From: an uncultured Aquimarina sp.
GTDB taxonomy: Bacteria; Bacteroidota; Bacteroidia; Flavobacteriales; Flavobacteriaceae
DNA: 64,000 nucleotides
NCBI GenBank assembly: GCA_947498775.1
Contig: CANMLL010000002.1
Coordinates: 186,001 to 250,000, forward strand
Reading direction: 5' to 3'
Numbering within the stretch: position 1 is the first letter of the stretch; every line of letters starts with the position of its first letter. Position numbers and translations under genes: made by a program. The notes below the pieces were generated by a model. It was given only the letters and a program-made list of their open reading frames with translations, had not been told where the DNA came from and did not search any database. Below, one piece after another: positions 18,510 through 26,158 of the stretch.

Positions 18510-18941
18510 ATGGACAGCCTAAACAAAAGAATAATTGAAGTTTTAAGAGGCAATGCCAGGAGCTCGTATGCCGAAATTGGACGGATAGTTGGGTTATCTG
18601 CGCCTTCGGTTGCTGAACGTATGCAGAAAATGGAAGAATTAGGTTTAATCACTGGATATGTAACTCAATTAAACCTAACCAAATTTGACTATCATATCCA
18701 GGCAAACATTGCGCTAAAAATAGACTCGCATGGGTTTAAAGTTTTTGTAACAAAACTTGACGAGTTTCCAGAAATTTTCGATTGCATTAAGGTTACAGGT
18801 GAATATTGTGTAATCTTAAAAGCTGCAGTTAAAAACAATACTCAATTAGAAGATTTGATTGACAGGCTAACTGTATACGGACATCCAAATACGTCAATAA
18901 TACTGTCTGATTACACCGATAGAACTTTTTTCAAGCCTTAA
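18510..18941 (+). CDS. Lrp/AsnC-family transcriptional regulator
   Basis: A 143-residue regulator of the usual length. Residues 1-60 hold an AsnC-type helix-turn-helix (MDSLNKRIIEVL; SYAEIGRIVGLSAPSVAERM), followed by a ligand-binding RAM domain with DCIKVTGEYCVILKAAVKNN. Such regulators sense amino acids. The divergent proline dehydrogenase gene makes that gene its likely target, with proline or a related amino acid as likely effector. A weak hairpin with a T-run follows the stop. It is one of the only two plus-strand genes in the 8.5-31 kb region. Confidence 0.93.
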   Translation: MDSLNKRIIEVLRGNARSSYAEIGRIVGLSAPSVAERMQKMEELGLITGYVTQLNLTKFDYHIQANIALKIDSHGFKVFVTKLDEFPEIFDCIKVTGEYCVILKAAVKNNTQLEDLIDRLTVYGHPNTSIILSDYTDRTFFKP

Positions 18942-18955
18942 CTTAGTATCCTATA

Positions 18956-18975
18956 CCTGTCTGTTACGGGTTTTT
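18956..18975 (+). terminator. Weak terminator after the Lrp gene
   Basis: A short stem CCTGT/ACGGG (one G-T pair) around five bases is followed by TTTTT, 15 bases after the stop codon. It is small but correctly placed. Confidence 0.4.
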
Positions 18976-19206
18976 AAGTTACTAATTTTCGGTTAAGCAA
19001 GATTTTCGAAATTCTGAGTGGATTCGAAAGTAGTCGAATACATGGTAATTAAAGATACAGCAAGAGACATTTAATAGATTATATATTTGCGCATTTTTTT
19101 TTGAAAATATTTATGTTTTGTCTTTTATAGCCATTGTTTCAAACACCATTTTCAGGTTATTTTTTTAGTTGTACAACAGCCAAGACAGTATTATTAGGCA
19201 TAGTCT

Positions 19207-20013
19207 CTAATTATCAAGCCAACTGTAATATTTTATGTTATTCCAACTATAAATTGCAATACTGACGCCAGCGTTTTCTTCAATATTTTCTGAAGCATAG
19301 TCATTGAGTATATTAGCTAAGTTGCTGAATTCTTCGAAATCCGAATATATAAAGAATTTAGAAGGATGGTTAACCCAATTTCCATCAGAACTTTCGGGGT
19401 ATGGTATTCTACCCTCTCCTTCAAATTCAAATTCCTCAAAATCAGTATTTTGCTCTAATACTGCTAAAAAATCATCATAAATATTTGTATTATTTGTGTT
19501 TGTTCCGCAAACAAAAGCAAATGAGTTTTCTGGAATTCTAAATGTTTTATTGTATAAAGAGCTTGTAAAGTTGTTTTCAATACGTGTTATAGCAACCTTT
19601 TCTTGATCAATTTCTATCGAATATTTATCAATAATATTACCATTTATAAAAGTAATTGTATTAGTATTTTTGGGTAAATCAATATAAGAAATTGCAGGAC
19701 CAATTGCAGTATAACACAATGTTGGCTCTATTATTTTATCAAATCTTATAATTAGTTCATTGCCATTTTTAAATTCTGTTGTGGACAAGCCGTAGTTAAT
19801 GCAAGGAAAATTTTCAGAGGTAATTAACTTTAGTTGTAATAATGGTTCTTGTGATTCGCCTGTTTTGTAGGTCTCTTCTGGCATAAAATTTATGTCAGTA
19901 TCAATTAAGTTTCCTGTAATAAATTCAGAGTATTCCGTGTTGTTGGTTATTTGATCATCGGTATTACAGCCAAATGTAATTGTTGCTATGATTAATACTA
20001 TTATTTTTTTCAT
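19207..20013 (-). CDS. Hypothetical lipoprotein
   Basis: A 268-residue protein with a lipoprotein signal (IATITFGCNTDDQ, Cys at ~16). The mature part is acidic and beta-rich, and contains ITSENFPCINYGLSTTEF, TNTITFINGNIIDKYSIE and FAFVCGTNTNNTN. No domain is recognised. It is probably on the cell surface or the inner leaflet of the outer membrane. It stands alone, 105 bases from the serine hydrolase gene upstream on the same strand. Confidence 0.7.
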   Translation of the reverse strand: MKKIIVLIIATITFGCNTDDQITNNTEYSEFITGNLIDTDINFMPEETYKTGESQEPLLQLKLITSENFPCINYGLSTTEFKNGNELIIRFDKIIEPTLCYTAIGPAISYIDLPKNTNTITFINGNIIDKYSIEIDQEKVAITRIENNFTSSLYNKTFRIPENSFAFVCGTNTNNTNIYDDFLAVLEQNTDFEEFEFEGEGRIPYPESSDGNWVNHPSKFFIYSDFEEFSNLANILNDYASENIEENAGVSIAIYSWNNIKYYSWLDN

Positions 20014-20118
20014 TTGCCTCTTTTTGAAGTAGATGAAAAGTTCTCAAATTGGTTGCTTCAAAAAATATAGCGTTGTGGTGTTTTGGTACCCGAAAAACAA
20101 GTTATGCAGGGATTGGTA

Positions 20119-21234
20119 TTAGTCTTCATAATAGAATTCAGCAATTTCATCAATCATTTCGAAGGTATATAATCCTGATAAATTTGTAAATAAAATAATG
20201 GCTAAATCATCATCTGGATAAATTGTAAAAGAAGCTCGTCCACCTCCGAATGGCGATACGCCTGGATGATTTTCTCTTTTTATTACAGGCCATCCCAAAG
20301 CGTAGGCGTTTAAAATCCCTTCGAGATCTCCATATTTTCCATTATTTAACTTTACAGGATTCCACATTTTTTTTATACTCTCTTTATTTATCAATTTTCC
20401 AGTTTGAAGCGCAATAATCCACTTTGCCATTTCATTGGCAGTTGTAAAAACTCCTGCGTCGGCTCTTAAGCTTGTCGGGAATGCTTCATTAGTCTCTATC
20501 AAATTGGTTCCTTTAACGTACTCTCCTGTAGCTGCATCCAGGTAGTAATAGATATATGTAGGGGATTTGTTTTCTTTTACATCAAAAGAATTTCCATAGG
20601 ATACTTGCTTCATACCGGCGACATCAAATTGATTCATTTTGATAGATTCTTCAAAAGGAACTTTGTTATATTTCTCTATAATTTTTTGGATTAATAAATA
20701 ATTAGTGGCATTGTAGTTAAAACGTTCTCCTGCTTCAAATTGTAATGGCATTTTTTGGATAGTTACCCAAGCAGAATCCTGCCCGCCACCACCGACTAAT
20801 TTATCCTCCTTTGGGTCTTCAATGTCTGGTAATCCAGATGTATGGCTGAGCAACTGTTTTATAGTAATTGAATTCCATTCCTTTGGTAAACTAGGAATGT
20901 GCTTAGATATTGAATCTGATAAAGAGAGCTTATTTTTTTCTTCTAATTGTAAAATTGCTGTAGAAGCAAAAACTTTGGCTATTGAGTTAATTGAGAAAAT
21001 AGTATTCTCTTTAACATCAACAAAAAAAGGGACATTTGCCAGTCCTAAATTTTCGGATAAAATAATTTCATTATTCTTAATTACAACAACTTGTAATCCA
21101 GGAATCCCCTCTTCTTCCATTTTATTTTCAAGGAAATTTAAAGTCTTGATTTTTTCTTCAGTGACAGAGTCACCAGGTTTTTCATTACAACTAAAAAAGA
21201 CAATTGCAGTTAAGAGTATTAAATAATTCTTCAT
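20119..21234 (-). CDS. Serine hydrolase, beta-lactamase class C/PBP-like lipoprotein
   Basis: A 371-residue protein with a lipoprotein signal (AIVFFSCNEK, Cys at 16). The catalytic SxxK motif is SIAK in IFSINSIAKVFAS (~residues 81-92), a tyrosine motif is in RFNYNATNYL (~170), and the late motif FGGGRASFTIYP lies near 330. This is the esterase/beta-lactamase (PF00144) family, which acts on D-Ala peptides, esters or amides; the substrate is unknown. The start ATG overlaps the stop of the short GyrB-like open frame upstream (ATGA), which could couple their translation. Confidence 0.9.
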   Translation of the reverse strand: MKNYLILLTAIVFFSCNEKPGDSVTEEKIKTLNFLENKMEEEGIPGLQVVVIKNNEIILSENLGLANVPFFVDVKENTIFSINSIAKVFASTAILQLEEKNKLSLSDSISKHIPSLPKEWNSITIKQLLSHTSGLPDIEDPKEDKLVGGGGQDSAWVTIQKMPLQFEAGERFNYNATNYLLIQKIIEKYNKVPFEESIKMNQFDVAGMKQVSYGNSFDVKENKSPTYIYYYLDAATGEYVKGTNLIETNEAFPTSLRADAGVFTTANEMAKWIIALQTGKLINKESIKKMWNPVKLNNGKYGDLEGILNAYALGWPVIKRENHPGVSPFGGGRASFTIYPDDDLAIILFTNLSGLYTFEMIDEIAEFYYED

Positions 21235-21552
21235 TGATTAATTTTATTGAAAAGCAAATCCGAAACAAAATTGGAAATAGGTTCAATTATCTCAAAGTTT
21301 GCCAATTTATTCTTTACACAGCTACTAAAAACAGGAGCATCCATTCGAATATTAATAGCTGCCATTAGGTTTTCTTTCATTCCTTTTTCTGAAATTTTAA
21401 ATGCTTCTGTCAGATTGTGTTTTTGAAAATATTTCACTAAGCGCATTAAAGATTTGAAATTCTAAAATAAAAGGGTTTGTTCTATTGGAATTTTTGTCCC
21501 ACTTACTCCAATTATCAATTACTGGCAATTGAGAATGTTTTTTATTCGTCAA
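21231..21552 (-). pseudogene. Frameshifted fragment of a GyrB/ParE-like protein
   Basis: Two overlapping minus-strand frames together match the transducer part of GyrB. The first (21397-21552, TTG start) contains NPFILEFQIFNALSEIF, comparable to the THxxGFRxALT region. The second (21231-21446) contains MKENLMAAINIRMDAPVFSS, then VKNKLAN and IIEPISNFVSDLL. These fit GyrB's DxREGLxAxxSVKVPxPxF, QTKxKLGN and following helix. A one-base shift separates them. The piece covers only ~90 residues of a ~640-residue protein, so it is a decayed or captured fragment. The last four bases overlap the start of the serine hydrolase. A small functional peptide from the second frame cannot be excluded. Confidence 0.6.
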
Positions 21553-22039
21553 GATACGAAGTCAAAGGCCTTAGATATTTAGTAAATCCAATTCCTTTTA
21601 TGTACTCGTAAATTTCTTTCCGTGTTTTTTTGCTAAACCCTTTCGCAGGATAATGGTCATCAGAAATCTTAATCATTTTTAATTCTGTTGCAGGGATCTT
21701 TTCGGATGATTTGAGATAATTACATTCTAAACATACTTTTATTGACGCGACAATCTTTTCTTGCTGATAATAAAAAACCGCAAAATGCGGATTAAAACAA
21801 GACATAATATCGTTTCCGTAACTGTCCTTAGAGGTTAAAATGGTTTCCAGTGTATCTATCTGTTTTTCAGTGAGCGTAACTTTTTTATTGATGTTCATTT
21901 TAAAATCAAAATCGTCACCTATTTCTTGCTCATATTCATAAGCAATCACCTTATCAAACTTCAAGGTATCAAAAGGGTTTGATTGGCTATACGTTAAAAA
22001 TGATACTAGAAATAGGTTTATGAATAGTATTTTTTTCAT
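21542..22039 (-). CDS. Hypothetical exported protein
   Basis: A 165-residue protein with a clear signal peptide (LVSFLTYSQS, cleavage ~19). The mature part includes KVTLTEKQIDTLETILTS, a Cys-containing segment (MSCFNPHFAVFYY; KVCLECNYLKSS) and the C-terminal KEIYEYIKGIGFTKYLRP. The pattern of an early helix, paired cysteines and a late helix recalls small exported proteins common in Flavobacteriia, with no known function. A ~100-base palindromic element follows on its 5' side. Confidence 0.72.
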   Translation of the reverse strand: MKKILFINLFLVSFLTYSQSNPFDTLKFDKVIAYEYEQEIGDDFDFKMNINKKVTLTEKQIDTLETILTSKDSYGNDIMSCFNPHFAVFYYQQEKIVASIKVCLECNYLKSSEKIPATELKMIKISDDHYPAKGFSKKTRKEIYEYIKGIGFTKYLRPLTSYLDE

Positions 22040-22053
22040 TTTGTATGCTTGTT

Positions 22054-22150
22054 TACAACTTATCTGCGATGGTTAGTTGCGTTTTTAAGCAACTAATTTA
22101 GCAAACATTCACGAACCAAAGGAATTAATTATACACGTTATGGTTGTCGC
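22054..22150. repeat. Palindromic element, copy A (attC-like size and layout)
   Basis: About 97 bases between two minus-strand genes. It starts with TACAAC and ends with ACACGTTATGGTTGTCGCG, which are roughly inverted to each other. The inner part has GGTTAGTTGC...AACTAATTTAGCAAA. The same order of segments recurs at 25479-25613 (TACAAC, GGTTATTTGGG, AACTAAGTTAATAAAA, ATTATACACGT, TTGTTGTAG). The function is unknown; a recombination site is possible. Confidence 0.5.
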
Positions 22151-22155
22151 GCAAG

Positions 22156-22404
22156 TTAAGCTTCTTGTTGTCCACTTACACAATTCGGTATTTTCGTAAC
22201 TAATTCAGTTAGTTTGCTTTGATCAGAAACTTCTTCGCACGAAGCATCGTCAATATACATTTCATTGTATTTTTTTAGAAGCGCTTTCGTCTGCAACACA
22301 CCAAGGGCAAATAAATTCAACTTTTTACACAGCGTAAATTCCTCTAGAGCACGCATATTCTCTATTTTTTTCACAAACAGGAAAATCAATATTTTTCTTT
22401 TCAA
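22156..22404 (-). CDS. Short open frame, doubtful gene
   Basis: An 82-residue frame with a basic start (MKRKILIFLFVKKIENMRA), then a helical middle (LFALGVLQTKALLKKYNEM) and a Cys-containing tail (DASCEEVSD; PNCVSGQQEA). No family is recognised. It begins right beside the palindromic element at 22054-22150 and has no supporting neighbour. It may be a small gene or the remains of one. Confidence 0.3.
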   Translation of the reverse strand: MKRKILIFLFVKKIENMRALEEFTLCKKLNLFALGVLQTKALLKKYNEMYIDDASCEEVSDQSKLTELVTKIPNCVSGQQEA

Positions 22405-22527
22405 CTATACCTAATTTGAGTGCGTTGGGTTGGTATTTGAAATTTGGTAATTCACCATATTTTTTGAATTCTGAGTATTATTATTTTTATTGAATATCCG
22501 TAATATGTAATAATGTAATTCTTTAGC

Positions 22528-22634
22528 GTCATTCCGAACCTGCCTGCATTACCGTAGGTAGGCAGGTTTATTTCGGAATCTCATTTCGCTCACAAACAAT
22601 CAGTTATAATGAGAACCTGAAACGAGTTCAGGTT
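22528..22634. repeat. Two-hairpin dispersed repeat, copy 1
   Basis: The first hairpin pairs ATTCCGAA with TTCGGAAT (22531-22579) and encloses a second stem, CCTGCCTGC with GTAGGCAGG. After about 34 bases a second perfect hairpin, AACCTGAA-ACGAG-TTCAGGTT, lies at 22614-22634. The same two-hairpin plan occurs at 35702-35784, and half of it at 36172-36197. Together with the short open frame next to it, this accounts for most of the 381-base gap 22405-22785. Confidence 0.65.
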
Positions 22635-22666
22635 GATGATTATCGTATATGATATATTACCGATAT

Positions 22667-22735
22667 TCAATTATTTTTAGATCCAGAAACAATTCCGATT
22701 ACTAATATTAATGCTATGACGAATGTTTGTTTCAT
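22667..22735 (-). other. Signal-peptide-only open frame of 22 codons
   Basis: A tiny frame reads MKQTFVIALILVIGIVSG then SKNN and stop. It looks like an N-terminal signal sequence whose gene body has been lost, next to the two-hairpin repeat. A short hydrophobic peptide is the other possibility. Confidence 0.3.
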
Positions 22736-22785
22736 AGGGTGTAGAACGGTAAGTATAACAATCATGTTACCGTACGTTTTTTTGA

Positions 22786-23823
22786 TCAGACTAGTAGATG
22801 TGACTTTTCAAGATGACGAATAGAAATGTCAATATATCTATCATTAGAAAAAAGAGTTTTCTTTCTATCATTCCAGCTATTCAGTTTACTCTTGATAAAT
22901 TCTTTATTAGAGTTTTTATTTGAATCAGCTATAAAGTCTACAGTAGATAATAACTCCAGTCCAAATGAAGAGTAAAAGCCATTCAAGAATTCGCTGGTAT
23001 CTGAGACTATCCTTTTTAGTTCAGAGTCATTTTCTATATAATCAATAACTTGAGATTTGGATTCTATCAATAAACTAAGTTCTTCAAATGGTTTTTTATC
23101 TTTGCCTCCGTACCCCATTATATAGCTACCATTCAAATAATTCAAAACGTGCTTTACTTTGCCAGAATATGGTCCGTAGAAATTAGGAAAATATTTTAGA
23201 TTGAAATGTTTTTCACCTCCAAAACGTTGAAGGAAATAACAAAGTTTTTCGCTAGCAAACTCAGATACAAACTCGCCATTTTTGACTAGTTCAAATAACA
23301 TATAAAGTAACATTCCTCTTGCGGGTGTTAATTTTACTCGTTCTTTATTCAATATTTCTTTAACACTAGAGTTTGGTTCATAAACATATATCTCACACTC
23401 TTCAAGGTCTTCTAGTTTATTCTCAATAATATTTTTGACTTTGAACCATTGAAGTCCACCATTTCCACTTCCTAATGGAGGAATAGCGATAGATTGAATT
23501 TTCCGTTCTTTAATTACTTTAATAAGTTCATTTAGACCTAATTCGATATATTCATATTCAGATGGGGACTTCCAATGTTTTTTGGTTGGAAAATTAACTA
23601 TTGTTTTTTTACCAGTAATAGTATTTTGATCTTCTGAAACAATTAGTTGTCCAATATCAAATTCCTTTTTATCGCAAAGTTCCTTATAAACTTTAAAGTT
23701 ATTTGGATATAACTTCTTAAACTGTAGAGCTATTCCCTTACCCATTACTCCAACAGTATTAACTGTATTGACAAGAGTTTCTGCTTTACTTTCAAATAAG
23801 TTTCCAACTATGTAATTAATCAT
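22786..23823 (-). CDS. darG: DarG-type antitoxin: macrodomain ADP-ribosyl hydrolase
   Basis: A 345-residue cytoplasmic protein. Residues 1-155 are a macrodomain close to the DarG/ALC1-like group: GNLFESKAETLVNTVNTVGV (~8-27), MGKGIALQFKKLYPNNF (~28-44) and SIAIPPLGSGNGGLQW (~112-127). Residues ~165-345 match the C-terminal DarT-binding half of DarG, including GPYSGKVKHVLNYLNGSY. Known role: it removes ADP-ribose from thymidine in DNA and neutralises DarT. The gene starts 2 bases after the darT stop on the same strand, the usual toxin-then-antitoxin order. The neighbourhood is accessory, which fits anti-phage defence. Confidence 0.92.
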   Translation of the reverse strand: MINYIVGNLFESKAETLVNTVNTVGVMGKGIALQFKKLYPNNFKVYKELCDKKEFDIGQLIVSEDQNTITGKKTIVNFPTKKHWKSPSEYEYIELGLNELIKVIKERKIQSIAIPPLGSGNGGLQWFKVKNIIENKLEDLEECEIYVYEPNSSVKEILNKERVKLTPARGMLLYMLFELVKNGEFVSEFASEKLCYFLQRFGGEKHFNLKYFPNFYGPYSGKVKHVLNYLNGSYIMGYGGKDKKPFEELSLLIESKSQVIDYIENDSELKRIVSDTSEFLNGFYSSFGLELLSTVDFIADSNKNSNKEFIKSKLNSWNDRKKTLFSNDRYIDISIRHLEKSHLLV

Positions 23824-23825
23824 AA

Positions 23826-24446
23826 TTAAAAGTAATAATTAGGTTTAATGACTATTTTTTTGTCCTCAACACCAAATTCTGAAATGTTAGATTTAGAGTT
23901 TTCATTGTAAGTAATAAAACCTAGTAACAATTCGAATGGAATATCTTCTTCAACTAACAATTCAGCTTCTTTTCTTCTTTTAAAATCTAAATCATCATCT
24001 TTTATCCAATACTTGGCATTTGTTGCACTGAAATCAATCTGATTTTCAATACCCAACAAATCCTGAGATGTATAGAACTTGGTAAAACCATCTGTAGCGT
24101 GTCCGTCAGTGTATATGAAATGTAAATCCGAATCGGATATTTTTCTTAAGCTTGTAACACAATATACAATTTTTTCAGGAGACAAAATATTGACACCATT
24201 AAAGCCATTTTGAACAACGTAAAGCATTGGTGTTCTCATTCCAAAATAAAATGGAATATAGTCACCAAGTCTTTTGCCGTTTGGAATTTCAAGAACATCT
24301 CGAGTACCTATTAGACTATTATCTCCGATGGCTTTATAGTTAAGGTTTGCGTTTAGAGAATTTTTGTGAGTAATACCGTTTTGAATGATATGAGGGATAT
24401 TCTCAATATGAGTCATCCTATAAACATATACTTTATTCAAATCCAT
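23826..24446 (-). CDS. darT: DarT-type toxin: DNA ADP-ribosyltransferase (DUF4433)
   Basis: A 206-residue protein of the DarT family. Visible features are VYRMTHIENIPHIIQNGI (~8-25) and SLIGTRDVLEIPNGKRLGDY (~44-63, NAD-binding region), then IPFYFGMRTPMLY (~64-76), TDGHA with His116, and the catalytic-Glu region RRKEAELLVEEDIPF (Glu ~162). The family attaches ADP-ribose from NAD to thymidine in single-stranded DNA, blocking replication, and DarTG pairs act against phages. It is directly followed by darG. A copy of the 165-bp repeat lies ~85 bases upstream of its start. The catalytic motif looks intact. Confidence 0.92.
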   Translation of the reverse strand: MDLNKVYVYRMTHIENIPHIIQNGITHKNSLNANLNYKAIGDNSLIGTRDVLEIPNGKRLGDYIPFYFGMRTPMLYVVQNGFNGVNILSPEKIVYCVTSLRKISDSDLHFIYTDGHATDGFTKFYTSQDLLGIENQIDFSATNAKYWIKDDDLDFKRRKEAELLVEEDIPFELLLGFITYNENSKSNISEFGVEDKKIVIKPNYYF

Positions 24447-24530
24447 TTTTAACCCTATCCTTTAGGTCGGTAAGATACACATTTCATTTTTTAATTATAA
24501 TTTGTTCAAACATCAATTTTGAAATGTACG

Positions 24531-24701
24531 GTACAACGTACATATACAGTCACCAAAATAACTATATCTCGTAACTATTGAAAGTAAAGTGATCACCGAT
24601 TACTCGGGTTCGTGATCTGGGTGGACATAATGCTAGTAATTTGCCAGGATTTTAAATCTAAACTATCTTTGACGTCACCCGTCACAGACTAATGCTAGGG
24701 G
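24531..24701 (+). repeat. 165-bp dispersed repeat, copy 1
   Basis: Begins near GTACAACGTACATATACAGT and contains CTGGGTGGACATAATGCTAG, CAGGATTTTAAATC and AACTATCTTTGACG, ending near CACAGACTAATGCTAGGGG. It aligns along its whole length with 27217-27381 and 27597-27763 in the same orientation, but is the most diverged copy. It carries the internal palindromes (ATTTTAAAT core; GACG..CACCCGTC). The rest of the gap, 24702-24888, resembles part of 17200-17330 weakly and holds no gene. Confidence 0.8.
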
Positions 24702-24888
24702 TATTACTTTCATGTATTTTATCATTGAAATCCTTTCTAAGGCATCAAATAAGCCGTTTAGATCATAGTTACATGCCTAAGATACAATATATTATTGCTC
24801 ACAAAAAGTAGGGCTTAGATCATTATTTTCTAATTAATATTATTCTTTTTAGAGGCTTGTGCATCGGTTACTCGTGTTGCAACCAGTT

Positions 24889-25359
24889 TTAATTTTCTTT
24901 TGTGTATTCATAATTCTCCCCGTCACAAGCTCCACTTAAAGTATTCTGTAGTTTATTATCTGATGTAAGAATTAATATTTGTTTTTGTTCATCAAATCCA
25001 CAGTTACTGAAGTTTACGTCAGGGGATGAATATGATAATTCTAAAAACTTTTCAATCGTATTGTCTTCATTTCCATAAAGAGGGCTTTCATTAGTAACAG
25101 TATAAGTTCCTTCAAGTTCATAAGAGATCTCATTCTCTATAGATACTCTTTTAAATGTCCCCCCTTGATTTATTTGATAAAAATGAATTTTATTTTCATT
25201 GGGATACATAGAACCACCTGCAGAAGTATTTGTTATTTTGGTTAAATTCCATTTACCAATTACTGAAGAATCATTAATTTGCTCAACCTGTCCATCATCA
25301 TTTTTATTACAACTAAATAATATTACTACTGATAGAATCCCAATAAACAACTTTTTCAT
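24889..25359 (-). CDS. Lipocalin-like hypothetical lipoprotein
   Basis: A 156-residue lipoprotein (signal SVVILFSCNKND, Cys ~16). The mature part starts VIGKWNLTKITNTSAGG, a typical opening for lipocalin-like proteins of Bacteroidota. It continues with FYQINQGGTFKR and ELEGTYTVTNESPL, ending with KQILILTSDNKLQN. These features predict a small beta barrel or sheet that may bind a lipid or other ligand. Its specific role is unknown. It stands alone between two repeat elements. Confidence 0.75.
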   Translation of the reverse strand: MKKLFIGILSVVILFSCNKNDDGQVEQINDSSVIGKWNLTKITNTSAGGSMYPNENKIHFYQINQGGTFKRVSIENEISYELEGTYTVTNESPLYGNEDNTIEKFLELSYSSPDVNFSNCGFDEQKQILILTSDNKLQNTLSGACDGENYEYTKEN

Positions 25360-25478
25360 TTTTTTGAATTTTATTAATATCTTATTTTTATAAATATTCT
25401 GTCCTAAACATAGAGGGAATTATTATTAAAGAACAAATTTCTAATATTCATTTAATTTCACCTAATTATTTAATATTG

Positions 25479-25613
25479 TACAACGAGTTCGTGAATGGTT
25501 ATTTGGGTTGCCGAGAACTAAGTTAATAAAAGAAAACTAACCGTTAGGAAAATCTGATAGGACTTTCCTAGTACACACAGACTAAGCAATTGATTATACA
25601 CGTCTTTGTTGTA
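25479..25613. repeat. Palindromic element, copy B (attC-like size and layout)
   Basis: A ~135-base element between two minus-strand genes. The ends TACAACGAGTTCGTG (25479-25493) and CACGTCTTTGTTGTA (25599-25613) are inverted repeats that match at about 11 of 15 positions. Inside there is a hairpin AGGAAA...TTTCCT (near 25548-25571). It shares its segment order with 22054-22150. Size and palindromic ends recall attC sites of integron cassettes, but the exact core sites are not proven. Confidence 0.55.
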
Positions 25614-25623
25614 GCTCGTTTTT

Positions 25624-26046
25624 TTAATTATCCGCATAGCCTTGATCCCAAGTTTTTTTTGGGTCATGATTTCTCAAATCACATTGGAAATCAGCAATTG
25701 CTTTTAGGTTCATCAGTACCGAAATCCATCCTGCGTTTATTTCGGAAAAGTCACTTTCAGATACATTTTCATTAATTAACGTAAGATCAGTTCCACCATT
25801 TTCTGAAGGAATTAAGATAAACTTCACCAAACTATTGAAATAGTCCAGATGAAATTCTTTATTAGGAATAGTCTCTATTATCTGACTATCGTATGTTTGA
25901 CCATTTGGAAATAAAAAGTGAATTAGATTACCTTTTTTAGCTGTATTTTCACACCAGAATTTACTTCTTCCATTAGAAGTGGTCAGTAATTTAAAAACTA
26001 AATTAGGATCAGATTTTAGATTTAATTTCCAAGTAATTGTCTTCAT
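25624..26046 (-). CDS. SRPBCC/AHSA1-like START-fold protein
   Basis: A 140-residue cytoplasmic protein. The opening MKTITWKLNLKSDPNLVFKL, the motif LLTTSNGRSKFWCENTAKKG and the late SVLMNLKAIADF helix match the polyketide cyclase/AHSA1 (SRPBCC) fold, a hydrophobic ligand-binding cup. The function within that fold is unknown. The stop is 11 bases from palindromic element B, and another palindrome follows its start. The gene is thus boxed in by palindromic elements like a single-gene unit. Confidence 0.82.
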   Translation of the reverse strand: MKTITWKLNLKSDPNLVFKLLTTSNGRSKFWCENTAKKGNLIHFLFPNGQTYDSQIIETIPNKEFHLDYFNSLVKFILIPSENGGTDLTLINENVSESDFSEINAGWISVLMNLKAIADFQCDLRNHDPKKTWDQGYADN

Positions 26047-26075
26047 GCGAAATTATGATTTCTAAATGTTGTATA

Positions 26076-26118
26076 ACGCTAAATGTAAAATGCGTTTTAA
26101 TGGATTTTTACATAGTGT
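26076..26118. repeat. Short imperfect palindrome between genes
   Basis: Arms ACGCTAAATGTAAAA (26076-26090) and TTTTTACATAGTGT (26105-26118) pair with two bulged bases. The element is preceded by TGTTGTATA and followed by TAGTAGC. It fills most of the gap between two single genes. Confidence 0.55.
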
Positions 26119-26158
26119 TAGTAGCTTTTTTATATCGTAATAAATACTTCAATGTTTT

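Noticed and set aside
20822..21226. Plus-strand open frame of 134 codons
   Set aside because: Antisense to the serine hydrolase gene, with no recognisable features.
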